Assembly: GCA_021186555.1 (NCBI GenBank)
Contig: JAJKFL010000005.1
Coordinates: 4,782,321-4,846,320, forward strand
Length of the DNA: 64,000 nucleotides
DNA from: Reticulitermes speratus
Lineage: Eukaryota > Arthropoda > Insecta > Blattodea > Rhinotermitidae
Direction: 5' to 3'
The translations under genes were made by a program, and so were the position numbers. Below are positions 35,600-47,851 of this stretch, piece after piece. The notes under the pieces are model-generated. The model saw only the letters and a program-made list of their open reading frames with translations, was not told the DNA's origin and ran no database searches. The stretch's first letter is position 1, and each line of letters starts with the position of its first letter.

Positions 35600-36462
35600 A
35601 GGTGATGAATTACGACACAACTTTTCTCTTGTATTTGGGTGAAAAACAAGTGGAGAATGTGGAACAGTTCAACTATTTGGGTAGCCTGGTGACAAATGAT
35701 GAACGATGTACACGTCAAGTCAAATCAAATCTAGTATTACCGTGGCAAAAGCAGCTTTCAATAAGAAGACTCTTTTCAGCAGCAAACTGGGCTTAAATTT
35801 AAGGAAGAAACTAGTAAAATGCTACACTTATGGTGCTGAAACTTTGACACTTTGGAAAGTGGATCAGAAGTATCTGGAAAGTTTTGAAATGTGATGCTGG
35901 AGAAGGATGGAGAAGATCAGTTGGACCAATCGTGTGAGAAATGAAGAAGTATTACACAGAGTCGAGGAGGAGAGGAATATCGTACATACAATAAAAAGAA
36001 GAAAGGCTAACTGGATTGGTCACATCTTGCGTAGAAACTGCCTTCTGAAACACGTGATTGAAGGAAAGTTAGAAGGAAGGATAGAAATGACGGAAGACGA
36101 GGGAGAAGACGTAAGCAGCTACTGGATGACCTTAAGGAAAAGAGAAGATACTGGAAATTGAAAGAGGAAGCACTAGATCGCACCTTGTGGAGAACTCGCT
36201 TTGGAAGAGGCTACGGACCTGTCGTGAGACAGACTGCAGAATGAATGAATCTGCAGTCATTCTGTCTAGACACGAAATCTGTGGTCTTCTGGGTTATTAC
36301 ACAGCGTCGTGTGGTAATTATTTTCTCCCAGGAAAAAGATGTAAGCAGCTGCTGGATGACCTTAAGGAAAAGAGAAGATACTGGAATTTGAAAAAGAAAT
36401 CACTGGAGCGTACTGTCTGAAGAGGCTATGGACCTGTCGCAAGGCAGACTATGTGATGATGA
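35600..36462 (+). pseudogene. LINE polyprotein 3' relic (NYLGSLVTND family)
   Basis: Frameshifted pieces encode VENVEQFNYLGSLVTND, LNLRKKLVKCYTYGAETLTL, MEKISWTNRVRNEEVLHRVE and KANWIGHILRRNCLLKHVIE, the C-terminal part of a non-LTR retrotransposon polyprotein. The KQLLDDLKEKR segment occurs twice (about 36110 and 36340). The copies are separated by about 65 bp resembling the fold-back family (GGTCTTCTGGGTTATTACAC). The tail ends in TGTGATGATGAT. Confidence 0.8.
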
Positions 36463-36805
36463 TACATTTGTGTAAACGCAGTACCTGCTCCTAACACTGA
36501 AACTTGATATAACACGAAACTGATTGACGAATCTTCATACAGACTGCAGCCACTACTAATGACTGATGACTGGTGAATATCATAAACAAGACAGCTGCTT
36601 ATCCTGGCTAGCTTAAACACAAGCTGGCGGCCTGTTATATATGAATCACAAAAGCTGACCAAACACCACTAAGTCAGATCTGAGGTTTTTCATGGCACCA
36701 AAAGTTTAGTGACATGGTGTTGCAGGCGAGACAATTAAAATCAAAAAACTGCAAATATTTGGTAACGCAGGGCCAATAGATAAATGTGATGTTGTTGTTA
36801 TTTCT

Positions 36806-36842
36806 ATCACTAGTACTTATCACTAGTACTTATCACTAGTAC
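36806..36842. repeat. Short tandem repeat, ACTTATCACTAGT
   Basis: About three copies of a 14-bp unit downstream of the RAD18 stop codon. Confidence 0.75.
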
Positions 36843-36991
36843 TATATAAAAGTCCTCATTCTTCAAACTGTAAACAGTACTATATACATAATTTCACAGG
36901 CAAAGTATATATATATATATTAAAAAAATCTTGCAAAATTACAAAACTAAACTGTCCTTAGTTAATCTGATATGACTATCTGAAAATTTAG

Positions 36992-37239
36992 TTAGTACTT
37001 TGCCCTCTTTCTAAGGCTTCTTCCCTCTCTGCTTGATGATGGTTGTGGTGATAGCCTAGAATTTTTTCTTCTTCTTGTGACAGGCGATATTCTGATCTCA
37101 AAGCAGTCAACCGTATCGTCAGAATAAGGTTCAAAGTCTGGATCATCATGCTGAGAGTTCAATCTTTTGGGCAGTCGTCTTATTGATAGTGTTGCGTCTA
37201 TCTCAGGAGCAGTATTTGTCTTATTACTTTCAACAGTCC
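36992..37239 (-). CDS. RAD18: RAD18 exon 8 (C-terminus and stop)
   Basis: The acceptor is TTGTTTACAG. It encodes GTVESNKTNTAPEIDATLSI and ends REGRSLRKRAKY. The basic tail could serve nuclear localisation. Confidence 0.85.
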
Positions 37240-40200
37240 CTGTAAACAAAAGTTACATATTAACACAAATTATGACTGAATTTGTTACATAATTTATAAA
37301 ACAAAGAGAAAATGAACACAGAAATAATTCCTATCCATTATCTCCGTCAGTACAGTGACCGGCTAAGGGTTGCATGACTGTTTTTTTTTTTAATTTCTGA
37401 TACAGGCAAATATTATCTTCCTTCAATTTATTGACATCAGCTCTGGAATCCATCCAGTTTCCTATCCAAGACAATAAGAGACTTTCAGCTTATCAGCATT
37501 TCTTTTAATTACGTATTTAAGCTTCCGCTCCTTTGAATTAGTACAGATAAGCAGTAACACACTACAAGAAATTTAATACGATGCATCAGTAATGCATAAA
37601 CACATGTCGGCTGGCTGTGCGTTTAGGCAATACTGACCACAGAATTTGAACGTCAGAGATTTACAGAGCGCAGACTGCTGGCTTGTGACATGATGTAGTA
37701 TTGCAGCTCGGTACCGGTGTTCTGAAATATCTGTATCCACCTACAAGACTACAGTGACACAGCCTCATTCCTACCATCAAAATCTCAAGAATTATGTTAC
37801 AGATTTTCTTTTAAGTGTTAAAACTCTACTTTTATCTAGGTTTCTTTAACATTTAATGTGTCTTTCACAAGACAAAAACAAAGAAGTCTTACAACACACT
37901 GTGCATTTGGTGGAACAGTTCCAGTAACCTTTTAAAAACCTGCATTCGCATAAGCAAACACACGTACAAAAACATCCCTAAAAATTCATTTATATATTTA
38001 AGCAGCAAAGAAATTTACTGCATTTTTAAGACATGCTGCATGATTTCCGTTTTATTTTGCACAAAATGCCGTTTAATTCATAATTTTATCTTCTTCTGTT
38101 CAAATATTACTTTGTTCATAAACCATGCATTAAAATTTAAACACCCACCCTGCTTGGATCAGACACAGGCACAGGAATACATTCAGCCGCCTGCACGTTT
38201 GGGTCAGGAAATATTAGTTGTGTACCTCATCATGTATATTGGAAATAATACATATTAGATAGTCCATATTTAAATCCTTTTTTAAATCTATAAAAAGCAG
38301 AAAATATGCACATCACTCAGCACGGAAGTACGAAAAAATATTTTAACACATACAGCAATTGGACACACCACCGCAATAGAAATTGTACCAGTATGGTACC
38401 CAGCCGTGAACAGCAGCTTCAGTAAAAAGTACATATGGCAAGTATCCTGAAAGGGTGAACGATGCACAGTGTGTTCGTAACACGACATTACCTTGCGTGT
38501 GCTGCGATATACCGGTGATGCTTTGGATGTTACCTGTGTCGCTGTTCTCATCCCTCTGAGCTGCTGAACTGCATTTCTCAGTACTTGATCTAGACAAACT
38601 CATCCCAAACATGTCTGGAGTTAAATTGTCAGTTAGTTCTCCTTCATAACGTTTCTCAGTTTCCTTTCTTGAACAATTACCGACCATACTTCTGCCTAAA
38701 ACTGGAGACGGAGATTCATCTGTATCGGCTTCGTAATTCATATCAAACGTTTCATCACTGCTTTTCTCATCATCAGCAACATTCTCAGTTATTGGCGACA
38801 TACTGCCACATGGTTCATGACAGCCATATCCTTTCTCTACTACTGCGTCTTCTTCATCACTATTAATTACACGGTTTCTCACAGTACATTTCTGCCCAGA
38901 CACATTCTGTACTTGTGCTTCTTTATTCCCATCTTCAGAATCATTTTTCTCATCACCTAAAACCAGTTTTCGTTTAACTAAAGTCTTCTTCTCTGATTCC
39001 CGGTTTCGAATTGATTGAATGAGTTTCTCAAAGCTGGTTTTGTTGTTTTGTACTGAAAATAAATGAAGGTGAATAATTACATGTGGAAAAAAACTTTGAG
39101 ATTTCATCATAAACTACAAAGTAACAACAACTTGATATTACCCTTACTCTTTCTACTTTCTGAAAATAAGTAACGCCCTCAAGATCTTCACTCTTTTGGG
39201 ATGTTATGCAGAGTAGATTGGTAGTCACCGATGTTTCAGGGCAACCTCTTGGTCCCATCTTCAAGGGATACACAGATGCTTGACCCTTGGGACTGAGAGG
39301 TTGTCCCGAAACGTTGGTAACTGACTACCAATCTACCTTGTATGACATCCCAAAAGAGCAAAGATCTGATTTATGCTGAGGCCCTGAAATCATGCAAATA
39401 ACTCTTGTCTGCAAATTTAACCCTGTCAGTGTCAAGGGCATAATCTGTTTATGCTAGTCCAAAAATGTGCTCAGGCTACACATAGCATTTAACTGGTTGT
39501 CTAAATATTTCTAACAATGTTTGAGTTATTACACGACAGCTATTGGGAAAGGTCCACTGTCTGCAGTATATTTAATATACATCAATATACATATATACAA
39601 TATACAATGGCCTTATTCCTGTCTCTAGGTGATTACTGCTCACTAAAGGGACAGATCTTTCACTGCTTTCATTTCATGAATGTTCACAAAATTGTGAAAA
39701 GCGACTATTAGCTTCATCATGTCTGTCTGTCCATATGGAACAACTTGGCTCCCACTGCATGGAATTTTCATGAAATTTGATATTTGAGGATTCCTAAAAA
39801 ATCTGTCTGGAAAATTCAAGTTTGATTAAAACCTAACAAGAATAAAGGATATTTTACATGACGACCTATGTACATTTATGGTAGAATCTCGCTCAATTCT
39901 TCTTATAATGAGAAATGTTTCAGGCAATGTTGTAGAGAAAATCAGAACACACATTTTATGTTCGATAGCTTTTTTTTTTTTAAAATCGTGCTGTTTGTGA
40001 GATAATGTGGAAGAGTATGGTAGAGCCAAACAGGCCACAAATGACCATATAATATGGTACATGTGCATTGCATTCTGGATAATTAAGGCAAGTATACAGA
40101 CACACACTCAGAATATATAATAATTAGTGCTTTTCCAGGACAACAATGGTTACCTGAACGTGCCTCAATGTCACATTATATGTACATTGCCTGTCTTGTT

Positions 40201-43200
40201 TATATTAGTGTCAGCAATCAGGACCAATCTTGGAATCTTCCGAATACAGAAGTTGTCAGCTAACCGCTAGATCACTGTAACAACCACCTGTCACTGACGA
40301 CAGTGCCAATACACAACGTGCTGTGTACAGAGGTAAGAAATAGGACAGCTCAGTCACTACAGTGATTAGGTTTCACTTCTTGACAGAAGCAGAGGAGTTT
40401 CTCTTTGCCATCACATCCAGAATTGAACTGAACCCACCCAGCCTCATACCAATGGTTACTAGGATGCTGACATGCGAAGATAACCATTTTCCACCACTTA
40501 GCAGTGAGATTAAGCACGCATGAAATTACATCTCCACACCTCTTGCATAATTTCACCTTTATTTACTCTCTGTATGGCTTCAAATTCTTGTTCAAAGAGA
40601 ACAGCCACTGTCTTCATCCTTTCATGTAACATGTTAATGAAAAAAATTACTTTATGAATTAAAGCACAACTGCATTCACATAATTGATGCCAGTAATGAA
40701 AGCACATTAAAACAACTGGCAATGATCATAAACAATAAAATGCAGATACATGAACATGGCGAGGAGTGTAATACATTCTGTTACATGTCGATTTGAAGTG
40801 CTGATAAAAAATCATGAACGCTGTGAAATGAATGTTGTTAAAACTAATACAGTAATCTGATGATAGGTCAAATCAGATAGACAAAATGTCAGATAACCAA
40901 AGACCAGATTATCATGGCTCTACTCTAACCACAACAAACATGAGAATACGATAAGCAATCAGTTTCCTTCTATAATGATACAACAAAGATAGCTATTCTG
41001 TCAGAATACAGAACTTAACTCATGAAAGGAATTCAGTATACAAACAAAAATACTGTGAACAGCAATGTAAAAACACAATAATGGAGTGAAGAGCAAATGT
41101 AAAAACACACTAACACAGTGAAGAGCAAATATCACAACATAATAATAGAATGAAGAGCAAATGTAAAAACACAACAACGCAGTGAAGTGCAAATGTAAAA
41201 ACACAACAACGCAGTGAAGTGCAAATGTAAAAACACAACAACGCAGTGAAGTGCAAATGTAAAAACACAACACAGTGGAGTGCAAATGTAAAAACACAAC
41301 AACGCAGTGAAGTGCAAATGTAAAAACACAACACAGTGGAGTGCAAATGTAAAAACACAACAACGCAGTGAAGTGCAAATGTAAAAACACATCAACGCAG
41401 TGAAGTGCAAATGTAAAAACACAACAACGCAGTGAAGTGTAAATGTAAAAACACAACAACACAGTGAAGTACAAATGTAAAATCACAACAACGCAGTGAA
41501 GTGCAAATGTAAAAACACATCAACGCAGTGAAGTGCAAATGTAAAAACGCAACAACGCAGTGAAGTGCAAATGTAAAAACACACTAACACAGTGAAGAGC
41601 AAATATCGCAACATAATAATAGAATGAAGAGCAAATGTAAAAATACAATAATGCAGTGAAGAGCAAATGTAAAAACACAACAACGCAGTGAAGTGCAAAT
41701 GTAAAAACACAACAACGCAGTGAAGTGCAAATGTAAAAACACAACAACGCAGTGAACAGCAAATGTAAAAACACAATAATGGAGTAGAGAGCAAACGTAA
41801 AAACATAATAACACAGAGAAGACCAAAAGTAGAAATCCCATTTAATGACCTGTTACAGAAAGCACATACTTACTGTATTGCTGTTGAGCTTGCTCAATCA
41901 ATTTAGGATCCGCTTTCACATCTATTTTCAACTTCTGAAAAGGAAAACAAAGAGCAATAAGAAATTAAGTTCTTTGCATTCCTCAGCATTAGACATGAAG
42001 GCTAGAGGGTGCGATGATAAAAAGTTCACGCTCTGATCACTTTAAACCCAGCTTGCAGCACCAGTTTAATACGAGACTGGATGGGACATTGAGCTCTAAT
42101 GAATTTGAAAATAAAAATTCAATAACACCCCTCCTGGGAATCAACCCCTGACCTTCCAGCCCATACCATGTCTCCATTACCTCAGTTACCATGGCTCTCC
42201 CATAACTCAGCATGTCTTATCTTGACATTTCAAAATGTTACGTCATGGCAGCAAAAAAGTAACAACTGTAAGTCTGAGAACATGAGAGAGACACAAAAGT
42301 GATTGTTATAATTTTTCATCCTTAACATCCAACATAAACCACACCAAAATACAGTACGTAATGGACTGTTTAAAGTTTCTGCTCACTTTTGCAGTAGTTC
42401 CAAAATAAATCTGTACATCACACCTTGTGATGTCACTTGAGAATGAAAATGTGACAATGAAATATGGTGAAATACGAGGTCTGTCCAAAAAGTATCCGAC
42501 CTTGGGCCGGGAAAAAAAAGTTCTGTATCTGGGTGGTTACAATACCTAATCCCCTTCAAAGTAGGCCCCTTGTGACTCCACACACTTAGCCCAGCGGTCC
42601 TTCCATCGCTGGAAGCAATTCTGGAAGGCTTGTTTTGGAATGGTGTGCAGCTGCGCCGTCGCGTTCTGTATGATGTCCTCGCGGCTGTCAAAACGGGAGC
42701 CTTTTAGCAGTGTCTTCAATCTCGGGAACAGCCAGAAATCACAAGGAGCCATGTCAGGAGAGTAGGGAGCCTGGCGAACCTGCGGAATGCCGTGCTTAGC
42801 CAGGAAACCCTGGATCTGGTGTGATGAATGAGCTGGGGCATTGTCATGATGCAGCTGCCAGTTGCGTGCGTCCCACAGCTCCGGTCTCTTGCACCGAACT
42901 GCATCACGAAGATGACGGAGGACTTCTTGATAGTACTCCTTATTAATAGTTTGGCCTAGTGGTGCGTACTCATGATGCACAACACCCCGGTAATCGAAGA
43001 AAACAGTCAGTATCACCTTCACATTGCTCCGAACGTGTCGTGCTTTTTTGGGCCTCGGGGATGTTGGATGCTTCCATTGTGACGACTGGACCTTGGTTTC
43101 CGGGTCATATCCGTACACCCACGACTCGTCACCAGTGATCACAGTCTTCAGGAACTCAGGATCCCTGTTGGCGCACTCCAGCACGTCCTGCGCGACCTCA

Positions 43201-46200
43201 AGGCGGAGTTGTTGCTGCTCCGGCGAAAGCAGCTTGGGCACAAATTTTGCCGCCACTCTTCGCATGCCCACATCCTCAGTTAAAATCTTGTTTGCGGAAT
43301 CTCTGCTGATCCCAACCTCATCAGCAATTTCCCGGACGGTCAAACTACGGTCCTCCATGATCAATGTCCGCACTTTGTCAATGACATCAGCATTTCGGCT
43401 CGTTGACGGTCTCCCGGAACGCTGGTCATTGCATCATCACCGAAAGCCTGCTGAATTTTGCGGATTGTTTCCGCTTGGGTATCCCCAAGTTTCTGACAAA
43501 ACTTGATGCAGTATCGCTGCTCCAAACATTCTGTCATCTTGAGCGAAACGAGAATGCGACGAACACGTGTTACACCACTTCGCTATCTGGCAGCGACAGA
43601 CGCATCCGGCGGTGTTGCGAGGCAGCAAAAAATCACGCATGCGCACGAAAGTCCCTTCTACCACTACGCTCAGTTTCCCCACCCTTTCGCCATTACTTAC
43701 CGCGGGAAAAAATATAGTCGGATACTTTTTGGACAGCCCTCGTAGAAGACCAAATTCAAGAAATCATTCTACAGAGACAGTTTCCTTATACAATAAGCAA
43801 CTCATACCACTTCTCAACTAATAACATTATGGTTAAGAGAAGCTAATTACAGTCAAACATGCAAATCAGCCAAGCAATTTGTTTGACTTGACCTTCAACA
43901 GCAAACTTCTCAATAAATGTGTCACAGATTACACTGTTAAACAAATCTGAATTAGTTTACATTTTTCTGTAAGTCTGGAGGTTTCTCATAGATTTTTGCC
44001 TGTAGAATATAAAAAATAGAACCAAAAATTTTCTATTGCTCAACGTTTTTGCGGAACTAAGTGCAGAATGTGGTATTTTTGCCTTTGAAAATATAAATTT
44101 ATTGGATACTTCAGGCTATATTTAGATAAACTGACTAAACACGCATTAAATATGTTTCGAACAAATTGGGCATTATGTAGAACAGTATAACTTGGCATTC
44201 AAGTTTCAGCATTACTTTTACTTGCTTGTACACCTCAGGACTTGCAGTTTCAAACTGTGCATGATTAGTCACCTGATAGTTTTCAAGGTGCCTTCTTCTG
44301 CTCAGATATTCTGGAGTGTAAAATTGCAGTGCTTGAAATACTACATTCATTGTTTAGAATTTAACATTCACGTAAGGAATGCCCGTAAAGAAGTGATGCA
44401 AACATTTTAGGCCACCATCAATCACCCAACTATTCTGATTGGTCAACACACCATTATTTAAATCACAATTTTAAAAAGTTATTATATACACCCAAGAAAA
44501 TACAGTATACGGTAGTGTGCAGTATTTGTGTTTTACTACTGAGTTTTCAAAACATTCACCAAGGTGAAGTCCTAAAAATGCTTCAGATGTCTTATAAATA
44601 ACGTGACTAAACTGTTGATAAAGTAAGATGGCAATAGAGTTTGGCATAATTTTTATGGATATATGTATCTTAAATTATGTCTTGGCAGTTCCACATACAT
44701 ATATAAAACATTGTATTTATGGTAAAAACACATTAAGCAAATTAATAAAAAATTATAATGTCTCTAGGGGGTAGAAGAGAAATGCATACAGAGTTTTGAT
44801 GAGGAAACCTAAAGGAAACAAACCCCTACGAAGACCTAGGCACAGATGGATAACATTCAATCTTAAAAAAGAATAAGACGGGGAGGTCACTGATTGGATT
44901 AATTTGGCTGTAGATAGTGACAAGTGTTGTGCACTTGCAAACATGCTAATGGGACTCTGGGTTCCGTAACAGGCAGGGAATTTATTAACCAATTCAGGAA
45001 GTATTAGTTCCTGAAGAAGGGCTCTGCTCCACAGAGTTAGTTTCTTAGTCTGAACTCACATTTACACTGGTAGCTGCAATGCAGAGTTAGTTTGTCAGGC
45101 TAAACTCACATTTGCACTGGTGCCTGCAGTACAGAGTTAGTTCATCAGGCTAAACTCACATTTGCACTGGTGGCTGCAGTACAGAGTTAGTTCATCAGGC
45201 TAAACTCACATTTGCACTGGTGGCTGCTGTGCATAGTTAGTTCATCAGGCTAAACTCACATTTGCACTGGTGGCTGCAGTACAGAGTTAGTTCATCAGGC
45301 TAAACTCACATTTGCACTGGTGCCTGCTGTGCATAGTTAGTTCATCAGGCTAAACTCACATTTGCACTGGTGCCTGCAGTAGAGTTAGTTCATCAGGCTA
45401 AACTCACATTTGCACTGTGGCTGCAGTACATAGTTCATCAGGCTAAACTCACATTTGCACTGGTGGCTGCTGTGCATAGTTAGTTCATCAGGCTAAACTC
45501 ACATTTGCACTGGTGGCTGCAGTACAGAGTTAGTTCATCAGGCTAAACTCACATTTGCACTGTGGCTGCAGTACATAGTTCATCAGGCTAAACTCACATT
45601 TGCACTGGTGGCTGCTGTGCATAGTTAGTTCATCAGGCTAAACTCACATTTGCACTGGTGGCTGCTGTGCATAGTTAGTTCATCAGGATAACTCACATTT
45701 GCACTGGTGGCTGCTGTGCATAGTTAGTTCATCAGGCTAAACTCACATTTGCACTGCTGGCTGCAGTACAGAGTTAGTTAATCAGGCTAAACTCACATTT
45801 GCACTGGTGGCTGCTGTGCATAGTTAGTTCATCAGGCTAAACTCACATTTGCACTGGTGGCTGCTGTGCATAGTTAGTTCATCAGGCTAAACTCACATTT
45901 GCACTGCTGGCTGCAGTACAGAGTTAGTTCATCAGGCTAAACTCACATTTGCACTGGTGGCTGCTGTGCATAGTTAGTTCATCAGGCTAAACTCACATTT
46001 GCACTGGTGCCTGCAGCGCAGAGTTTCTTTTCTTCTTGCTCTTCTCTCTCGATCTGTTTAACTATATCAGCAGTTGACCTTGGATTCAAGCTGTCATTTT
46101 CTGAGTTGTAGAGTAGAGTGAAACTACAACACAAAATTCAAATTGTATGAAACACTTTCCAACAACAACCACAACAACATGGTATAACTGAACAAATGGC

Positions 46201-46286
46201 ATAATTGCTTACCGTCAAAACATTACAGTTTCTGTACAACGCTACTGCCAGCAACTTATTTCCGTACTCTGTCTCTCTCTCCCCCC

Positions 46287-46322
<36 letters not shown>

Positions 46323-47754
46323 ACTTCACTCTTATCTTATTTGCTTTTGACTTTACATGTTTCATGTGGTTTCCAGATATCTTCCACTGCTCTTTCATAA
46401 TATTTCGTAACCTTAACGTGGAGTGTTTGAGAACAGTGTGCTGAGGCACAGAGTTGGGCCTAAGAGACAGGAACTAACAGGAGAGAACTGCATAATGGGG
46501 ACCTTCAAGATACGAGTATGTACTCACCAAATATTATTAGCATGAACAAATCAAAGAAGGTGAGATGGGCAGGGCATATAGCACGTTTGTGGGAGGCGTA
46601 CATACAGGATTTCGGTAGGGAAACCTGAAAGAGATCACTTGGAAGACCTAGGCATAGATGGGAGGAAAAAACTGAAATATATCTTAACTACATAGCATGG
46701 GAGGGCACACACAAGATTGATCTGGCCCAGGACAGGGACACGTGGTGGGCTATTCTGAATACAGTAATGGACCTTCGGGTTACATAAAATGCGGAGAATT
46801 AACTGACTACGTGAGGAACTATCAGATTTGCAAAAAAAATATTGCTCCACGGATCAATGTTTTATCACCAACTAAATGCACTTTATTCAAAAAACCTATA
46901 TATATAAGGTTTCATCAAAACATTTTAAAAAACCCCTAAATATGTTTCGGCTTCCTTGAAGCCATCCTCAGGGGGTTTTTTAAAATGTTTTGAGGAAACC
47001 TTATATATAGGTTTTTTGAATAAAGTGCATTTAGTTGGTGATAAAACATTGATTAGTGAAAAATGCAAGGTGATTTTAGAATAAAATTGCTCCATGGAGT
47101 TAGTAAGTTTTTAACCTTACTGTCTGGGTTGGCCCATGCCAACTCCATCCCTTCTTCATGGCTCAGATTGGCCACGCCTTGCAACCCACCTACCCTTTCA
47201 CATGATGGCAGGCAGTGCAGCCACTGCCATTGTTCTATTTGCTGTGCAGCAATCCACATATTTTTGTTTAATGCATTGCACTTGATGTTCGGTATCGACT
47301 CACTACATTTAAATAAGGTACAGGAAATGGTACTTATCAGTGTGAACTTATAGCCTCAGAAAAAAATGGGCCCAATAATCATAGCACATCACACATCAAC
47401 CGTAACCCTTTGGCACCAAACGTTATACGGAAGTAAGAAGCAGCGTGGTGCTCAAAATTCTGAATGTCACAAACATGTGGCTGATTTTACGCAGCCCCCC
47501 ATTTAAATTCTGATCTTCTGCAGATCACTATGGGCATTTAATCCAGCGCCAAAGGGTTCTCATCATGTAACGGCACTCTATTAACATGGGATGTCATGCA
47601 CATTATGTTATTCTGACAATTCATGTAATGAGCGAGATGAAACTAAGCTTCACTACTATACAGAATGAATGTGGGGCTCATTTCTCCAGCACACACCCCC
47701 TGAAGGTACCAGGTCAGAAAACACAGTTTTGCCTCAGAACCTGTGTCACAGAGC

Positions 47755-47851
<97 letters not shown>

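Noticed and set aside
38343..39110. Single-exon 255-aa gene on the minus strand
   Set aside because: It is RAD18 exon 7 read through its acceptor and donor. Splice sites at 39052 and 38492 fit the phase of neighbouring exons.
40999..41840. Cys/Phe-rich ORFs over the 32-bp repeat
   Set aside because: Tandem-repeat translation artefact in an intron of RAD18.
42546..43373. Functional mariner transposase gene
   Set aside because: The 275-codon frame lacks the N-terminal DNA-binding part, which is upstream in a different frame with a deletion.
45040..46015. CRISPR array (regular repeats)
   Set aside because: Units are contiguous without unique spacers and the context is eukaryotic; it is a minisatellite. 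The same applies to the 32-, 36- and 25-bp arrays.
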